DNA of 56,347 nucleotides from Lojkania enalia (GCA_010094045.1 ML986734.1:1-56347); one strand, 5' to 3'. Shown: positions 12,490-24,660, counted from the first letter of the stretch. Notes: a model not told the origin generated them from the sequence alone. Program-made: numbers and translations.

Positions 12490-13200
12490 AACTTAAGATT
12501 AATATAGATTACTATCAGATAGAGCGTATATATATAGTATTAGTATAGAAATACACCTCTAGTACTGCGAAAGAGTATCTAGAGCTAAAATATCTAGCTA
12601 AATTAGACTAGTATCGGTTTAAGAATACTAAAGAAATAATTTTACTTCTATAATCGTATTTTATTATAAGTAATAAAGAGATAGAAGTATAATAGACGTT
12701 TTAGGTTCTAAGAATAAATAAAAGAGAAGTATTCCTAACTTTTAAAGCTTACTTTATTAGTATAGTTATTAGAGGATCTATATTCTAATCTAAGTAGTTC
12801 TTCTACCTATAGGATAAGATTCTCCCCAGCTTAAGGATACTAAACCTTAGCTTTAAGTTTATATAGAAAGGCTCTTTTAATACTATAGTTACCTACTTAA
12901 TAGCCTATAATATAGAAAGGAGAAGTATTTCTAACCTTTTAGAATAAACTGTTAGCTTATAGGTTGCAGCTAAAATAAATTTAGATTAGTACTAGAAGGC
13001 TTCTAAGAGTTTATCTAAAGTAATCTATAATCTAATACTACCCTAATCTACTCTAGTATTAATACCTTATTCTACTATAATCGCTTTTTAATAACCTAAT
13101 AAGACTCTTATATCTAAAAGGTATACGACTCTAGGTAATTACTATAATTATAGTAAACTAGGATACTTTATAAACGAATATATAGTCTTTAAAGTATAAG
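12490..13200 (+). pseudogene. Gag of element C (degenerate)
   Basis: The plus strand at about 12700-12900 reads NKREVFLTFKAYFIS followed by a segment ending GSFNTIVTYL, a Gag core. A zinc knuckle follows at about 13134-13181 as GNYYNYSKLGYF, where the Cys and His positions are all Tyr (TGC/TGT to TAC/TAT, CAC to TAC). The stops are RIP-type. The start codon cannot be set. Confidence 0.65.
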
Positions 13201-13650
13201 AGATAGAGGTTAAATAAGAAGAGATTAAGGAAGAAGAGTTTCTAGACGTAAATAAGTACCACCTAGATAGTTCTCGGGTAGGAAATAGAGACGCTTAGAA
13301 AAACTCTCTATTCTAGGCTTAAGTAGGTATAACTTATTAAATATCAATTTATTATATTTATTTAGAGGAAAGTACTTCTAAATCCCTATTATTCTATATT
13401 TAAAAGGTATTAGTATATAACTAAACGCCCTTATTAATACTAGTACCTAAAGCTTTCTATTCCTTAATTCTATAGTAGCTAGATCACTCTTCTAAGCCCT
13501 ATATATATTAATATAGTACTTACCCTTTAAAATTACTATTAAAGGTTTTTAGGACCGAATTTAAACCCTAGTTAATTAGTATATCTACTTATACCTACGA
13601 ATTAATAGGAGAACTATCTAAAACTACCTATTTATTATTATAGACCTAGG

Positions 13651-15175
13651 TATTTAGGATTATATTATTAGTATTAAATAGTTATATTACTTTCAACTCT
13701 AGCTAGATATAGATAAGAATCGGATTATATAGCCCTTTAAGTATCCTACTATTTATAATCTATTACCTTTTCTTCTTATATAATTAACTCAGCTAGCACG
13801 CGATAAGAAGGTAGAACTAGATATCTAGCAACACGACGCTCTATAGGAAAAGAACTAGTATTAGCAGTCTTATAGTCTAACTATCTATCGTATTAAGGGT
13901 CTACTAAAACTACTAAAACTATATTAATCTCTTATAGCTTATAGTTTAAATAAGCTTAGAGCTCCTATACGCCCGTATATAATAAAGTCTAAATCTAATC
14001 CGAAGAAAATCTATTCTCCTATTATTACTCTTATTATAGCTAATACTTTCTACTTTAATATAAAGAGGAAAGAGAACAAGTTTTTCTCTATATCTCTATA
14101 TAAAATCGAGCGGCTAATTAAAGATAAGTAAGCTCTAGAGCTGGAAGATAAGGCTGAAAACGAAGTACTAGTAAATCTCTAATTACTATTTAAATACTAT
14201 AGGTATTAGAATATATTTAGTAAAACTATAGCTTATTAATTACTAGAATACTACTCTTATAATTATAAGATTGTCTTTACGGAACCTTTTTCTAATAGTT
14301 ACAGCCTATTATATAAGTAGAATATTAAAGAGCTGGAGGTAACTAAGAAGTATATTATAGATAATCTATAGAATAGATATATTAAGCAGAATCTAAGCTC
14401 TTTTATATTTCTAATCCTTTACGTCTATAAATCTAATAGTAACCTATATATCTACGTAGATTATTATAAACTTAATACTCTTACCTATAAAGACGTATAT
14501 CCGATACTATATATAGATAAACTCTTATCTAGACCTATTAAGGTAGTAATTTTTACTAAGTTTAACATTCGTGCAGCTTTTAATAAGATTAGAATAGACT
14601 CTAGTTCTAAGAAATATACTACCTTTTAGACTCGATACGGAACTTACAAGTATAAAGTTCTATCTTTTAGATTGTATAACAGCCTAGCAACTTACTAGTA
14701 CTATATAAACGACGTACTAATCGACTACCTAGATAACTTCTATATCGCTTATCTAAACGACATCCTTATCTACTCTAAAAACGAGGCGATATATGCTATC
14801 TATATTAAAAAAGTTCTTAAGAGATTACGTTAAGTAGGGTTATAAGTTAATATTAAGAAGAGCGAATTCTATATTACCCGAACTAAATATCTTAGCTATA
14901 TCCTCTTAAATAAAGGCCTTAAGGTTGATCTAGAGAAGGTAGAAGTACTATACAACTAGTAGCTACCTACTACTATAACAGGTGTGAAATCCTTTTTAGG
15001 TTTTACTAGATTCTACTAATAGTTTATACTAGAATTCTCGCGTGTTATAAAGCTAATTATTATACTATAGAGCCCTATAACCCCTTTTATATAGATTTTA
15101 GAATGTGATATTACCTTTAAGAAATTAAAGTTAGCCCTATTAAGTATACCTACTCTCTACTACTTTAACCCTGCG
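13651..15175 (+). repeat. Copy 1 of a 1,525-bp duplication flanking an N gap
   Basis: The segment starting TATTTAGGATTATATTATTA and ending TTTAACCCTGCG is repeated at 15186-16710 with the same length and no difference that I could find. It ends exactly at the N run. This is the pattern of two contigs that overlap but were joined by a nominal gap. Confidence 0.9.
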
Positions 15176-15185
15176 NNNNNNNNNN
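15176..15185. other. Assembly gap (10 N)
   Basis: Ten N between two identical 1,525-bp sequences. The true gap is probably negative, that is, an unmerged overlap. Confidence 0.95.
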
Positions 15186-16710
15186 TATTTAGGATTATAT
15201 TATTAGTATTAAATAGTTATATTACTTTCAACTCTAGCTAGATATAGATAAGAATCGGATTATATAGCCCTTTAAGTATCCTACTATTTATAATCTATTA
15301 CCTTTTCTTCTTATATAATTAACTCAGCTAGCACGCGATAAGAAGGTAGAACTAGATATCTAGCAACACGACGCTCTATAGGAAAAGAACTAGTATTAGC
15401 AGTCTTATAGTCTAACTATCTATCGTATTAAGGGTCTACTAAAACTACTAAAACTATATTAATCTCTTATAGCTTATAGTTTAAATAAGCTTAGAGCTCC
15501 TATACGCCCGTATATAATAAAGTCTAAATCTAATCCGAAGAAAATCTATTCTCCTATTATTACTCTTATTATAGCTAATACTTTCTACTTTAATATAAAG
15601 AGGAAAGAGAACAAGTTTTTCTCTATATCTCTATATAAAATCGAGCGGCTAATTAAAGATAAGTAAGCTCTAGAGCTGGAAGATAAGGCTGAAAACGAAG
15701 TACTAGTAAATCTCTAATTACTATTTAAATACTATAGGTATTAGAATATATTTAGTAAAACTATAGCTTATTAATTACTAGAATACTACTCTTATAATTA
15801 TAAGATTGTCTTTACGGAACCTTTTTCTAATAGTTACAGCCTATTATATAAGTAGAATATTAAAGAGCTGGAGGTAACTAAGAAGTATATTATAGATAAT
15901 CTATAGAATAGATATATTAAGCAGAATCTAAGCTCTTTTATATTTCTAATCCTTTACGTCTATAAATCTAATAGTAACCTATATATCTACGTAGATTATT
16001 ATAAACTTAATACTCTTACCTATAAAGACGTATATCCGATACTATATATAGATAAACTCTTATCTAGACCTATTAAGGTAGTAATTTTTACTAAGTTTAA
16101 CATTCGTGCAGCTTTTAATAAGATTAGAATAGACTCTAGTTCTAAGAAATATACTACCTTTTAGACTCGATACGGAACTTACAAGTATAAAGTTCTATCT
16201 TTTAGATTGTATAACAGCCTAGCAACTTACTAGTACTATATAAACGACGTACTAATCGACTACCTAGATAACTTCTATATCGCTTATCTAAACGACATCC
16301 TTATCTACTCTAAAAACGAGGCGATATATGCTATCTATATTAAAAAAGTTCTTAAGAGATTACGTTAAGTAGGGTTATAAGTTAATATTAAGAAGAGCGA
16401 ATTCTATATTACCCGAACTAAATATCTTAGCTATATCCTCTTAAATAAAGGCCTTAAGGTTGATCTAGAGAAGGTAGAAGTACTATACAACTAGTAGCTA
16501 CCTACTACTATAACAGGTGTGAAATCCTTTTTAGGTTTTACTAGATTCTACTAATAGTTTATACTAGAATTCTCGCGTGTTATAAAGCTAATTATTATAC
16601 TATAGAGCCCTATAACCCCTTTTATATAGATTTTAGAATGTGATATTACCTTTAAGAAATTAAAGTTAGCCCTATTAAGTATACCTACTCTCTACTACTT
16701 TAACCCTGCG
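15186..16710 (+). repeat. Copy 2 of the 1,525-bp duplication flanking the N gap
   Basis: Same sequence and length as 13651-15175. After 16710 the sequence continues normally into the rest of pol. In a region where every other repeat copy differs by many transitions, identity over 1.5 kb is best explained by assembly. Confidence 0.9.
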
Positions 16711-18829
16711 TTAGAAATAAAAATGGAAACTAATACCTCTAATAGAGTAGTTGTAGGAGTACTATTACAGAAATATCCTGACGGAAAATAGTACTCTATA
16801 ATATTCTATAGTAAAGTTCTATCCGGTTCGGAACTAAACTAGAAGATTTATAATAAGAAACTATTCGCAATTGTTACTATATTTAAGTAATAGAGAGTAG
16901 AACTTACTTTAGTAGCTATTAGAACTCTAGTATATACCGATTATTACTCACTCGAATATTTTATAACTATAAAAGTACTTAATACTTGTTAAATTTATTA
17001 GACTAAAGAATTAGCTTAGTATTAGTTCTAAATCGAGTACACCCTAGGTAAAAATAATACTAGAGTAAATATCCTTAGTTATTGCTAATAAGATATAGAA
17101 AATTTAAAAGCAGTTTAAACTAATAATTAGTTAAGAGTCCTATTTAGATTATATTAACTTTACCCCTAAATTAATACTAAATTAGTCTAGTCTTATATTA
17201 TCTAAATAATAATTTAAGCAGCTATACTAAATATTATTAAAGACTAGAAGTAGGTTATATTACTAGACTCTCTAGAGTTAATTAATATATTACTATAGGA
17301 AAACTAAGTCTCCTTTATACAGGAACGTACACTTTTACCCTATAAGTATTAGATAGAGAACGGACTACTCTTCTATAATAATTACTTATATATCCTATTA
17401 GATTCAGGCCTTTATATATAACTTATATAAGAGGTTTATAACTAAGTATCCTCCGTACACTTAAGCGCTACTAAAACCTATTAGTTACTATTCTAGAAGT
17501 ACTACTAGAAGGGTATAGAGGCTACTTGTAAACGATATATACGGAATTATATCCTATACTATAAAGCTTATCTGATATAAACCTAAACCCTAGGTTTTAT
17601 CTACCTACTTTCTATACTAAATTAACTAATATAGCACCTATATATTAACTTTAAGAATTTCCCTATAGATAAGTCCGGATACAATTAGATTATAGTAGTA
17701 ATCGATCGCCTGTCCAAATAAACTATATCTATTCCCTACTATCGTATAATTAACGTACAGGGAATAGCCGAATTATTTATTTAATAGGTATACTACTTTA
17801 GCTATATACCCGAAACTATTATTTTAGACTAAGAACCTTAGTTTATATCTAGTTTCTAGTCCAAATTCTACTATATCTTAGGCGTAAAGATTAAACTATC
17901 TACTACTTATTATAAAGAGACTAACAGATAGATAGAGATTATAAATAAGTATATTAATTAGAGACTGCGCCCTTTCATATCCTTCTACTAGAATAACTAG
18001 AGTTCTCTATTACCTATAATCGACCGAGTATAAGCGATTCTACTCTATATAACTATTAGAATATCTCTATATTAGATCCTATATAGATCTAAGCCTTATT
18101 AGAGTTAGGATTAGAAATATTCCGTTAATTCTATTACTATAATAGATAAATTAAATTATAAGAATGCTTTAGCTCTAGTAACTCGTATATATATAGCCTA
18201 GAAAACTATAAAGGCTAATATTAAGAAGGCCTAGGATTGTATATAATCTATTATTAACTATTACTAGTAACCGATTAATTAGTAGATTAGTAATATAGTC
18301 TACTTAAATACTAAGAACTTTACGGTCTAGAGACCGAGCTGAAAGCTATCCGATTAATAGGAGGGTCCTTTTAAAGTATTAGAGTAGGTTAGAAACTTAT
18401 ACCGCTTATAGCTACCTCTAAGATTAAATATATATAATATCTTCGCACTAAACCTACTATATAAAAACCTCTAAGACCCTCTACCTAGATTAGAAGCTCT
18501 GAAACTACCCGCTATCGCTATTAATAGGGTAGAAGAGTGGGAGGTTGAAGAAATACTAGCTAGTAAGTTATATTATAAGACTCTCAAATACTGTATAAAA
18601 TAGGTAGGATATAATTCTAACCTGATCTAGTATAAAGTCTTAAACTTTATAGGTTCGCCTTATAAGCTGAGAGCTTTTTATAATAAGTATCTAAATCGCC
18701 TAAAACCTCTAAGAACCCTAATAAAATAGATTAAGGTATACGAGGATAGTATAGAGAATATAGATTACCTAGTAGATAATAATATATAAGAGTTAAGTAG
18801 TAGATTTTAAAAACTAAAGTATAGACCCG

Positions 18830-19380
18830 AAATTACTCCTCTATAAAATCTAGAGAGTCTGATAGCAGGCTATTAGATACTTCTCTAGTCCTTTCCTCTT
18901 CTATTCTTCTTCTCCTTCCTTCCCTCCGGACTCCCCTTAAACCTCCTCTACTTTATTTTTAGCCGCCTAAGAGCGCCGCGATATTAGCTTAAAGGCTAGA
19001 TATTAGAGCCTCTAGAGCCGAAACCTGATAGAGTAATTTAGTACTCTAGTAGAATAAAGCTACCTAGATACTGGCTATAAGAAGGCTATCTTCTTAACTT
19101 CTTATAACCTAGGCTATAAGCGCTAAACTATAAACGGACTCTAAAACAGTCTTAAAGGCTACTTTTTTATTCTTCTTATCCTCTATATATCGGGCTGCTA
19201 CCTATAGTTTAAAATGGCTCTAGAAGACTAGAAACTCCTCCTTATAGTAGGAGGGGATCTATAAGTATGTTAGTAGTAAGTACCCTACTAGTATTAGATA
19301 TAATTTATACGGGGTTATACTTTTTATTTTATAAGGTATAATATTTATATTTTTTTAATCTTAGGAACTGAAAGAAAAAT
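18830..19380 (-). pseudogene. Antisense reading frame downstream of pol in element C
   Basis: This is the counterpart of the better preserved frames in D (46520-47060, minus) and H (55505-56060, plus). It runs opposite to gag-pol between the chromodomain and the 3' LTR. Conserved pieces are a Cys-x-Tyr-Tyr-Thr motif upstream and an Ala/Leu/Glu-rich helical stretch. It is more mutated here than in D. Confidence 0.45.
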
Positions 19381-19893
19381 ATTATATACCGCCCGCGGGC
19401 GAGTATATATATAGCCTGAAAGTAGATAACCTAGAAAGCCTCTAAAGAGGCTCTAGAAGATAGGTAGAGTAGTATATTAATTAATTTTTTCTATAAGACG
19501 TTAGTAATACTTTAATAATTAATAGTTTTAGAGACGCGTAATAATACGTACGGAGTAGAAGTTATTATTTAGTTAAGAAAGCTTAGTTAACAGCAACCTA
19601 GTAATATACTAAGGCTAGTAAACGCTTGTTACTATACGCGACGAAATTACAATATTAATAAACTATTACGATAGTAGTTACTAGCTAATATATAGGTCAA
19701 TTATACTTACTATAAAAACCTTACTTAATATTACGTTAATAAACGCATCTCTATAGGTAACTATATATATTAGCTCTTATTAGTAAATACCTCCTTAAAG
19801 AAATTTCTTTATACTAGAACCCATCTATAACAGCTCCAATTCCCTCCCGAACCAGTATAGATAGGGACTATCAGCCTATAAGAAGGGGGGTAG

Positions 19894-20152
19894 TATAATA
19901 ATACAAAGAAATCGTTCTATAAAAAGCTTTATCTTTTCGCTTATCTTATCCTACCCCTAGTTCTACCCCTTTTCCCATCTGTATATAGTTATACACTTCC
20001 TTATAAATAGCTTAGTAGTTTTTCTATATCCTTTCGTATAAGGCTTATAGGTATTAATAGAATTCCTAGGTCCCTAATCCCTACGCACTCTTATATACCT
20101 CTAAGTAGATTTATACCGCATTCGGACCTATTATCTTACCTGCGCCGTTATA
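19894..20152 (+). repeat. 3' LTR of element C (259 bp)
   Basis: It begins TATAATAATACAAAG (RIPed TGTAACGATGC) and ends GCGCCGTTATA. The polypurine tract AAGAAGGGGGG lies just before it. The TSD GCGGT follows at 20153-20157. Confidence 0.9.
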
Positions 20153-20157
20153 GCGGT

Positions 20158-21056
20158 ATTACTATAATATATAGCTACTAGATATAAACTACTTCTTACT
20201 ATTAAAATATATATATAGAAATTTGATTTTAGTTTTAGTATATAATTATATTAATTATATTATAAACCTAAATTCTTTTTAACTTTTAAAACTACTTTTA
20301 ATATATTAATTATATTATAAACCTAAATTCTTTCTAACTTTTAAAACTACCTTTAATATATTAATTATAAAGGATAATATCTATATAAGTTTTTAAGGAG
20401 CTAGTCTAATTCTATTTAATTTAGAAATAGTATATTTAAAGCTTAATATAAAGCTTTATATACTAATACTACTAGTATAAGATAATACTCTATAAGAAGT
20501 AAAAATACTAAATAATATATACGAGCTAAAAGTTTAATTAATATTAATTTATAATTAGATTTAAAGGGATATAAGTTTTTCGCTAACTTCTATTATTAAG
20601 AAGCTAAATTAGCTTAAGAAAAGCTTTATAAAAGTAATATATTAGATTAGATTAATATATAATAAAATCGTCAGCCTTTAAAAAGTAAATAAAGTAGTAA
20701 TAAAATAGAAACAGCGGAAAAAAAGGCGGATTTAAGTATAAGAGACCCTAATAAAAGTATAAGAAAAGATAATTATTACTAAAAAGGATAATAAGAAGGA
20801 AATTTAGACTATAATACGCTAATTTAGAGTATAATTAGATATAAGTAGATAGTATAAAGTATATTATAGCCGCTATAATAAGATTAAATATAATTCTTAT
20901 ATATATTAGAAGAATATAAAAGTTTCTATAGAATAATTATACAAGTTGTAAATTACTATTATATTATTTAGTTGTTAAACTATATATATATAAAGGTTAA
21001 AAAAGTTAATAGAGTAAACCGTTTATTTATATAGGCCGCTCGCTTATAAAATATAT
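20158..21056 (+). mobile_element. E4: 3' fragment of a pogo/Fot1-like transposon
   Basis: From about 20170 the sequence matches the last 830 bp of the full-length element E1 (39346-40176), starting inside the third catalytic motif (LLDIN for the pogo QPLD-G motif). It ends with the right TIR (GGCCGCTCGCTTATAAA) and a TA. It carries an extra tandem duplication of about 54 bp within 20240-20360. The 5' half is missing; element C is inserted directly upstream. Confidence 0.8.
20240..20360. repeat. Tandem duplication of about 54 bp inside E4
   Basis: The segment beginning ATTAATTATATTATAAACC and running through AACTTTTAAAACTAC occurs twice in direct succession. E1 and the other copies have it once. 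This accounts for E4 being about 54 bp longer than the matching part of E1. Confidence 0.7.
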
Positions 21057-21058
21057 TA

Positions 21059-21578
21059 TATAAGCTAAAAGTTTAATTAATATTAATTTATAATTAGATT
21101 TAAAAGAATATAAACTTTTTAGTAGCTTCTATTATTTAGAAGCTAAATTAGCTTAAAAAAGACTCTATAAAAGTAATATATTAGATTATATTAATATATA
21201 ATAAAATCGTTAGCTATTAAGAAGTAAATAAAGTAGTAATAAAATAGAAATAGTAGAAAAAGAGGTGGATTTAAGTATAAAGGACCCTAATAAAAGTATA
21301 AAGTGAGATAATTATTACTAAAAAGGATGATAAGGAGGAAATTCGGGCTATAATACGCTAATTTAGGGTGTAATTAGGTACGAGCGGATAGCGTAAAGCG
21401 CGCTATAGCCGCTGCGGTAAAACTAGGCATAATTCTTATATATACTAGAAGGGTGCAGAGATTTCTATAGAATAACCGCGCAAGTTGTAGATTGTTATTA
21501 TATTACTTGGTTGTTGAGCTATTCGTATATAAAGGTTGAAAAATTTGATGGGGTGGACCGCTCGCTTGTAAAGTACGT
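21059..21578 (+). mobile_element. E5: second 3' fragment of the same pogo-like transposon, weakly RIPed
   Basis: It repeats the last part of E4/E1 (AAGCTAAAAGTTTAATTAA onwards) in direct orientation and ends with GACCGCTCGCTTGTAAAGTACGT followed by TA. It is richer in G and C than E4 and keeps CpG words. The C-terminal CCHC-like motif reads SRCGKTRHNS at about 21410. Its right TIR has only one of the two GCGAGCGG subunits that E1 has. It marks the inner edge of the left isochore. Confidence 0.75.
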
Positions 21579-22129
21579 TAGCTTTCAAGGATAATATCTA
21601 TTTGGACAGCGTTCTTCGATATTACGACGATGGTATTGATAGGGCGTTAGGTATAAATAATGAATAAAATAGGTGGTATCGAATTGATAGAAGAGGCGGG
21701 TTAGGCCGGGCTCATAACTGTAAGCAGGAGGGGGTGGAGACTGTATAGGGTGGTATAGATGGATGTATTAATGGTACGCTGTGGTGTTCCCTTGACCTCT
21801 CAGTCAAGGGACGGCGGGGGAATATATAGTACATGAGACTGCTTAGTCAAGGCCCGCACAGCTGATCCGGTGCGTGACCTGAGCTTACAGATTTTAGTAT
21901 CCCAGGTTTAGCGTGCCCCTATTCTTACAAGCAAGGTCCTAGTAGGAAGTCCATTATAATTGCCGGAATATGCTAGTTCTTATTACAACTCTAAAGAAAG
22001 TCATACACTTTTTAGCATCTGCTTATTAGCTTATTATAGCCCCTAGGCAAAGCTCTTCCGTGTGAGAAAATATCTAAATTTGCGACTCGAAATATCTTCT
22101 CCTAGTCGTTCTTCTCCGACAGCGTAAGA
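21579..22129. other. Transition from isochore to gene island, no gene recognised
   Basis: Base composition changes to normal here. The only clear local structure is a perfect 8-bp hairpin at 21789-21810 (CCCTTGAC, 6-base loop, GTCAAGGG). I see no supported coding region. Confidence 0.6.
21789..21810. repeat. Perfect inverted repeat, 8-bp arms
   Basis: CCCTTGAC, loop CTCTCA, GTCAAGGG. The function is unknown and it may be chance. Confidence 0.5.
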
Positions 22130-22408
22130 ATGGATGAGATGCGAATATAGAGACATGAATGGCTTAGTTTTTTACTAGACCATGAATCGGATGATGAAAA
22201 TACGTCAGTCACATCAAGTGAGGAAGCGTAGTACGGTCGGACGTCGTTTCAAATTATTAAGTCTATGCCGAAAGGTGCATATTTTCGTACCTCAGCGAGC
22301 CAGGCACGTGGCGGAATAATGTATGATTCAGCGAGGAAAGAGATTTGGCACAGTAATGTCCGTTCCTGGGTCGACAGATGCACCCTGCGAGACAAGTTCA
22401 CGGTTTAG
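22130..22408 (+). pseudogene. Possible decayed exon, 93 codons with two internal TAG
   Basis: From ATG at 22130 to TAG at 22406-22408 one frame is open apart from TAG at codon 7 and one TAG after SSEEA. It shows an acidic Ser/Glu/Asp stretch (HESDDENTSVTSSEEA) and then a basic part. No family is recognised. Both internal stops could be former CAG or TGG. It may also be chance, since the stretch is short. Confidence 0.25.
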
Positions 22409-22610
22409 GCTTTGCAGTCTCTCCCTCGCAAGCCTATAAAGATATAGTCAATGTATCACTGTTGTCGCATTGACTAGAACTCGCACATATCGCCAGAGCT
22501 TGCCAACAGGCTAATCGTCGCAATTCATGCGCAGGATTCGATTCGCCATTTCTCGCGCGCGAGCTTGTGGAGGACGAGGATAGCTGCGAGCGTCTTCTTC
22601 AAGAATCCAG

Positions 22611-23024
22611 TCAACAAAGAAATCCTCCTGTACAGGAGTCAATCGCTGCCAGTATTGGTGGCTGACGCATCTGCTCGTCGTGCCGCTGAGACGCGTTGAT
22701 AGGTAGACTGAGGGATACTGTACGCCTTCCCTCTAGATGATCAAATAACAAGTTAACCGCCATAGCATTGCAAGCCTCCACGAAGTACTTGCAAAACGAT
22801 TTAGAGAGGCACTCGGGGCTGAACAGATGTGCTATGTAGGTAATAGCGTGGTCGACGTTGTTTCCGCCGCTATTAGGAAAAAACTCGTGCTCTTTGAACC
22901 GGCTCGAGTCGAACTCGGGTTTGAATGTCCCACGGGCGGTGAAGATGATAGAGACGGCTGCATTTTTACATGTAGGTCCCCTCATTAGGTCGGAGAAGAG
23001 TTTATACGAAGCAGAACATCGCAT
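22611..23024 (-). CDS. Hypothetical protein fragment, 137 aa
   Basis: A good-composition minus-strand frame from ATG at 23024 to TGA at 22611. It contains NVDHAITYIAHLFSP, then CLSKSFCKYFVEACNAMAVN, and looks like a genuine protein segment rather than a shadow frame. Directly downstream another frame (VDWILEEDARSYPRP) continues in the +1 frame, suggesting that a 1-nt indel cut a longer protein. No family is recognised. It may be the 3' part of the same broken gene as 23040-23781. Confidence 0.4.
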   Translation of the reverse strand: MRCSASYKLFSDLMRGPTCKNAAVSIIFTARGTFKPEFDSSRFKEHEFFPNSGGNNVDHAITYIAHLFSPECLSKSFCKYFVEACNAMAVNLLFDHLEGRRTVSLSLPINASQRHDEQMRQPPILAAIDSCTGGFLC

Positions 23025-23039
23025 GCTGTCGGGATTGAT

Positions 23040-23781
23040 CTATTCAGTCAGGTTTACGACGAAAACGAGCATCGAAACCGGTCGGTTTGGATTTGGAAGG
23101 TGCTGAGGCATGGAAGAAATGTCTGGGCCGAACCCATGGACGAGGACAAAAGGCTCCCCTTTGAATTTATGTCTTGTCCTCACGAAGCCATTGCCCCGTC
23201 CCCATGCGTCAGTTCCAATGGCGTCGCCCTCTGAGTCCTTCATAAGTACTGCGAGCGCGTCTTGGGGCTCTCGAGGAGCTGCTTTTGCTGTGCTAGCGCT
23301 TTGCTTTTCAAATTAGGATGCGAAGCAGCAGACAACCGATGGCACACTTACCAGTTGCAGGCTGTTAACAACAAATGCAGTGTGTCTGTCTGACGCGCAA
23401 GCAGCTTCTCCATCTCGTCTATATCGCGAGCCCCCAAAACAATCTTCATCTTGCCCCGGACATCCAGCGCCGTGTCCGTCGTCTGATCTAGATTGGACAG
23501 GAGCGTGTCAAGTTTAGTTGCGAGTAGCTTGCAACAACAGAGGGACGCATCGAGGTCCATGGTAAGCTGGTGATGGCAGCCTCCGGGTCGTTGTCCATCC
23601 ATTCTTTGATACTTGTCAAGGCTGCTCGGAGAGCGGTAAGCTGCGCAGCGAGGCTAAGGAAGGTGATCTCGGCTTCTCCCCAGCGAGCTCGAAGCGCGGC
23701 GATGGTCTTGAGGATACCGCACACGGAGTTTATGATGGTGAGAGGTTCGGCCAGGGTGGACCTGGGTCAGTCTCGCGACAT
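23040..23781 (-). pseudogene. Broken gene with a fungal STAND/NLR-type N-terminal domain
   Basis: The frame opens at ATG 23781 and reads AEPLTIINSVCGILKTI, then ARWGEAEITFLSLAAQL, the pattern of the N-terminal domain that precedes NACHT or effector parts in fungal STAND proteins. Lesions seen: TGA at codon 5 (23767-23769); a frameshift near 23573, where WMDNDPEAA continues in another frame as HQLTMDLDASLCC; and a stop or frameshift near 23245 after LLESPKTRSQYL. A canonical intron (GTAAGT to AG, 23304-23351) is kept, so it was once a real gene. Role if intact: non-self recognition or heterokaryon incompatibility (inferred from the domain only). Confidence 0.5.
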
Positions 23782-24660
23782 GGCTGGGAGTGGAGAGTGC
23801 TACACCAAGTGTGATGTACAAATCGCCAACGAGAGGGGATAAGAATACAAAACCACGCGCAGACGTCGTCAAATAGTAGAATAATGGCAGCGATGCTGGA
23901 GTGTTGCTAGGAAGTGTTCCCGGCAGTTGAGGGAGCGGCTTACATCTGATAAAGATAATGTCAGGAACAAAAAAGCCGATATTCTTGCTGCTAAAGCATG
24001 AAGGCTTGTATAGGTGACAATTCTGGCTGACAGATAAGAGTCGGGACGTGGGCGTTCACCCCGCCCATCCCTTATAGTAGCGAGCTGCATCTCGTTCAGC
24101 CTTCCGGCAAGCCTTCCACCTCTTTATTTGTCAGCCTTGCGATCTACTTCTCGATGGCCTGTAGCAAGGTGTCTCAGGTAGCAGATACCTGATCAAGCTT
24201 AACCAGCCCGGGCTGCTCCCGCCCGAGGCCAAACCAGTGTTGAACTAAGCCATCGCCTTGCAGTACCGTGAAGGTGACCAACTCTCGCCTGTCTGGGGCT
24301 TTTTCTACCGTCGACGTGTATCTGAGGAACTAGGGATCTCCGGCCTAACGATAACAAGGATTAGCATCGCCTTATAAGGCGATGAGATCAACGGCTTCAC
24401 GAGGCGTCCGTGCGACCCACTCTTGGCCAGCAAAATGACCACAACGAGCTAAATTATGATGTAAGACTTGCTCGAAGATGGTACAAACGTTGAGGCTGTT
24501 GGTGCACGGTGGGTCTTGCGCATCATTGAAAAGGCGTTGAAGCGGCCTTCCCACCGCGACCTTCGCATCCACACTCCAACGTTCTCTTCTCAACGACCTC
24601 ATCCCCGATCCATCCCGACATCACCAAAGCACATAGCAAGCGACCACAACCACAGGAAAA
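23782..24660. other. Intergenic, no gene recognised
   Basis: Normal base composition, with only short overlapping frames lacking recognisable motifs. It separates a minus-strand broken gene from a plus-strand broken gene, so it would hold both former promoters. Confidence 0.5.

Larger units (their letters stand above)
13600..18790 (+). pseudogene. Pol of element C: RT, RNase H, integrase, chromodomain (degenerate, partly duplicated by assembly)
   Basis: The RT box YLNDILIYS (D to N) occurs at about 14750 and again at about 16285, because the segment is duplicated around the gap. The next box FLGFTRFY follows at about 14990 and 16530. RNase H lies at about 16700-17100. Integrase has ATCKRYIRN (zinc-binding region) near 17520 and DKSGYN plus IIVVIDRLSK near 17670-17720. 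The chromodomain at about 18590-18690 shows YKVLNFIGSPYKLRAF. Trp codons appear as TAG throughout. The family is Ty3/Gypsy chromovirus, distinct from A in LTR and sequence. Confidence 0.85.
11465..20152 (+). mobile_element. Element C: full-length Ty3/Gypsy chromovirus with an assembly duplication
   Basis: Bounded by 259-bp LTRs (11465-11723, 19894-20152) and a perfect TSD GCGGT (11460-11464 and 20153-20157). As assembled it is 8,688 bp, but 1,525 bp is present twice around a 10-N gap. Collapsing that gives about 7,153 bp, in line with element D. Gag, pol and a C-terminal chromodomain are readable on the plus strand, all full of TAG/TAA stops. It is more heavily mutated than D. Confidence 0.92.
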
